DNA from: Phoronis ovalis
Taxonomy: Eukaryota; Phoronida; Phoronidae
DNA length: 10,126 bases
Reading direction: 5' to 3'
NCBI GenBank assembly: GCA_028565635.1
Contig: JAOXYB010067523.1
Coordinates: forward strand, 1-10,126
Made by a program: the position numbers and the translations under genes. Positions 8,001 through 10,126 of the stretch are shown here, in pieces. Below the pieces are notes generated by a model. That model saw nothing but the letters and a program-made list of their open reading frames with translations. It was not told where the DNA came from and ran no database searches. Numbering within the stretch: position 1 is the stretch's first letter; each line of letters begins with the position of its first letter.

Positions 8001-8798
8001 TTTTACGTTTCTTCAAAATATGTCATTTATCAGAGACAGAGACATTTCTTGAGCAAAAAATATGTTTTTACTTCATACTTTCAGTTATTTACATGTTGGT
8101 CCACACTATCTCCCTTCAGACCCCGGCTCAGACACATCTCAGTCTTAATCCACGATTGCAAGAGAATTAAGGGATAGCGCTTCACTTTCCATTCACAAAG
8201 CTCTTTAATTAACTTAAGCAGGTGTTTTACAGTACGGTTCAGAACTATACCTCCCAACATTGGACCACGTGTTCGACGCCAAATTGACAAATTAATCAAA
8301 CACTCAACGCCCATTCGGGAGCCTCGTCAGCATTTTAACTAAACAAGTAATATTTGAGTTACAATGTTTCAGTCTAGTTTTTAGGGGTCCCTTACAGGAA
8401 TTTTCAATATCACTTTGATGTATACCTTTTTACTTTTAATGGCATAAGCAAAACCCCAAAGAGTAATTAGCAAAGCTGATGTTTTAATGATCCCAGTTTA
8501 CAGAAACAAAATAGACCAGCTGCTTTAAATGTAAATTTTTAGGTTATGTGTGATGTCGTTTGATTTGTTTTGTAAATGATTATTGAAAATGAGAAAAATT
8601 TAAAAACATGTACTGTGTAGTATTTATCTACAGATGGCATTGCATGAATTATGACATGGTTAAGCAAAGATATTATTGCATTATGGTATTTAGTTTTTCA
8701 TTAGTTTGATACTATTGCAAAACATTATGACATCCACATGTACTACTCGACACCAAAGTTAATTGGCAGAGGTGTGCGGCCCAGTGTAAAAAACCCTG
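8001..8798. other. About 800 bp without a recognised gene
   Basis: The left half (about 8090-8330) is less AT-rich and holds a 77-codon open frame on the minus strand at 8081-8314 with no recognisable domain and no splice or homology support. The right half is AT-rich with no repeat that I can define. It could be a distal intron of the FN3 gene or flanking DNA. Confidence 0.5.
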
Positions 8799-9118
8799 AC
8801 CCTGTGGTAAATAAAAATCACCAAAAATATACCCTGTCGTAAATGAAAAACATGAAAAATATACCCTGTTGTAAATAACTCTCCCGAAATAGATACCCTG
8901 TATAAAATTAACTTGGTTCACTCTGTGGTAAATAAATATGGAAAAATTTACGAACCTTAATTTTTAATACCTGTTGAAAATGCGTTTTCCAAGATTTGCA
9001 CCCTATGGTAAACGAATATTTTTTGAAAATATACCATGTGGTAAATATCCAACAAGGAAAGTAAACCCTGTGGTAAATAAAGCTTGAGAAGTGTGAAAAA
9101 CATACCGTGGTAAATGCG
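8799..9118. repeat. Minisatellite, ~32-bp unit with ACCCTGTGGTAAATA core
   Basis: Copies of a 15-bp core start at 8799, 8831, 8863, 8895, 8920, 8969, 9000, 9033, 9065 and 9104. Five of the nine steps are 32-33 bp (8799 to 8895, then 9000 to 9065). The core ACCCTGTGGTAAATA is kept with one or a few changes, while the 17 bases between cores diverge except for a tendency to GAAAATAT. Copies at 8895 and 8969 are the most degraded. On the minus strand the repeat gives open frames with a recurring FTTGYIF-like peptide, which I take as a by-product of the repeat and not as a real protein. Confidence 0.85.
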
Positions 9119-9144
9119 GGAGCTGAAAAAAGGGGCCTATTGGG

Positions 9145-9272
9145 TGTGATGATATGCCTTAAGCCGTAAAGTGGCGCCACCTTTTGTATTCCTCTTACAT
9201 AACTAAGTTAGCAATATAAGTCACGTTATTGGAACCTCGCCGTTTTTATTGATATTGTCTCACCTCTATTGA
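9145..9272 (+). other. Possible LTR or leader remnant left of the integrase
   Basis: This 128 bp segment lies between the minisatellite and the integrase frame. It starts with TGTGATG, includes TGGCGCCACC near 9172, and is less AT-rich than the DNA to its left. That style is compatible with an LTR or leader fragment, but there is no second copy, target duplication or convincing primer binding site. It ends in an in-frame TGA (9270-9272). It could equally be degraded pol sequence or host DNA. Confidence 0.2.
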
Positions 9273-10126
9273 CTTAAACTATCTGTTATTGACGGAATTT
9301 TGTTCAAAGGAACTCGTGTTATAGTTCCACGCTCCATGCGAAAATTGATGTTGAGCAAAATTCACGAAGGTCACCTGGGAGAAGAAAAGTGCAAAAGGCG
9401 AGCCAGGGAAGTGCTTTTCTGGCCAAACATGAACAGTGATATCAAAGAGATGGTATCTAATTGCAGTGTGTGCTTGCACTTTAGGGATGCTCAGCCCCAG
9501 GAGTCTCTGAACCCGCATCCGGTGGAAACTAGACCTTTTAGCAAGGTAGGCGTTGACATTTGTGAATACGCGGGCAAGTCATATTTAGTGACGGTTGATT
9601 ACTTCTCATCGTATCCCGAAGTTGTGACTCTGACTCAAACTTCTAGCCGTGCGGTGATTGGTGCGTTACAATCGTGTTTTGCGAGGCATGGCATACCTGA
9701 GACAGTGTTTTCTGACAATGGTCCCCAATTTACCAGTAGAGAGTTTGTTGATTTTTCAAGAGATTGGGATTTTGTACACGACACATCCTCCCCCCATTTT
9801 CCCCGCAGTAATGGAAAAGCGGAAAATGCAGTCAAAACGGTGAAAAATCTGATCAAAAAGGCTCTGAAAGGAAATGGTGATATATTGAAAGCGTTGCTTG
9901 TATATAGAAGCACACCACTGGAGTGTGGTAGATCCCCAGCACAATTATTGATGGGTCGTAGGATTAGATCGAACTTACCGGTTAAACGTGAATTACTCGA
10001 GACCACCGACTCCAAGGATTTTATTCGTCACCAAGAATTTGAAAAACAGAGACAAAAATGGTATCACGACCAGCACCATGGGAACGACCTTCCAACATTG
10101 CAATCTGGTGATAACGTACGGGTGAA
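9273..10126 (+). mobile_element. Ty3/gypsy LTR retrotransposon, integrase part of pol (partial at both ends)
   Basis: The frame runs 284 codons without a stop to the window edge. Counting from 9273, the N-terminal zinc-binding module is H31-x2-H34-x29-C64-x2-C67. The catalytic core has D95 (GVDIC), D148 (FSDNGPQF) and E184 (SNGKAEN), so the D-x35-E spacing is canonical. A C-terminal segment follows with SGDNVRVK at the edge, where the GPY/F-type tail would begin. The enzyme joins element cDNA to host DNA. Family traits point to the metazoan Ty3/gypsy lineages often annotated as K02A2.6-like. Protease, reverse transcriptase and RNase H, which should precede it, are absent: the frame is closed by TGA at 9270-9272 and there is no plausible start codon at the domain boundary. 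It is therefore a 5'-truncated or internally deleted copy, although the integrase itself looks undamaged. It is antisense to the FN3 gene and less AT-rich than its surroundings. Confidence 0.92.

Noticed and set aside
8271-8280. GTTCGACGCC resembling a tRNA/SINE B box
   Set aside because: No matching A box at the proper distance upstream and no cloverleaf can be drawn; a 10-base match is expected by chance.
8081-8314. 77-codon minus-strand open frame in a less AT-rich stretch
   Set aside because: No recognisable domain, no convincing acceptor or donor in phase with the FN3 exons, and ends in low-information sequence. Could be a relic but there is nothing to support it.
8799-9118. CRISPR-like pattern of constant repeat and variable spacer
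   Set aside because: Cores are short (15 bp), imperfect and mostly continuous with similar intervals; the window is animal DNA with spliced exons and no cas genes. A minisatellite explains it.
8712-9180. Two minus-strand open frames with repeating FTTGYIF-like peptides
   Set aside because: They come from reading through the 32-bp repeat, whose unit is not a multiple of three, and the frame changes between copies. No start context, splice sites or known domain.
9172-9180. TGGCGCCAC as a lysine-tRNA primer binding site
   Set aside because: Only the first seven bases fit the usual pattern and the rest does not continue the match; the integrase frame starts about 100 bp later, leaving no room for gag or the rest of pol.
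9635-10015. 126-codon minus-strand open frame
   Set aside because: It is the antisense shadow of the integrase core, where the plus-strand frame has clear catalytic and zinc-binding residues.

Overview
This is a window of animal nuclear DNA, most likely from a marine invertebrate. It is strongly AT-rich, gene-poor and full of old, diverged repeats. It contains spliced exons with GT-AG borders on the minus strand and a Ty3/gypsy-type integrase on the plus strand. There is no operon structure, ribosome binding site or RNA gene that I can support. The repeat style (TGACCTTTGACCT blocks, CCATTTT/AAAATGG palindromes) suggests a mollusc, cnidarian, hemichordate or similar lineage, but I cannot name the phylum from sequence alone.

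The only host gene visible is on the minus strand. Four exons, in transcript order 7522-7788, 6943-7215, 5613-5879 and 1618-1899, each encode exactly one fibronectin type III (FN3) domain. All four start and end in phase 1, all end in ACAG|GTA, and their lengths are multiples of three (267, 273, 267, 282 nt). They join in frame into 363 codons of tandem FN3 domains. Neither the N-terminus nor the C-terminus of the protein is in the window. The protein is probably extracellular or the ectodomain of a membrane receptor or adhesion protein (receptor tyrosine phosphatase-like, tenascin-like and similar), but no diagnostic domain is present.

Layout from left to right: 1-1540 is a mosaic of diverged direct repeats; 1618-1899 is the last visible FN3 exon; 1900-5612 is a 3.7 kb AT-rich intron with two local tandem duplications; 5613-5879 is an FN3 exon; 5880-6942 is an intron with a small GC-rich triplicated repeat, a C13 tract and a ~110 bp duplication; 6943-7215 and 7522-7788 are FN3 exons separated by a short intron. 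From 7880 to 8000 lies a compact GC-rich structured island (perfect hairpin, CGCG-type repeats and a strong G-quadruplex motif). From 8799 to 9118 is a 32-bp minisatellite. From 9273 to the right edge a Ty3/gypsy integrase frame is open, with its zinc-binding and DDE residues intact but cut off from the rest of pol on the left.

The retroelement lies upstream of, and antisense to, the FN3 gene, either in a 5' intron or in flanking DNA. I see no evidence of a new enzymatic or defence system. The most distinctive items are the strictly modular FN3 exon array, the structured GC-rich island, the minisatellite and the intact integrase.
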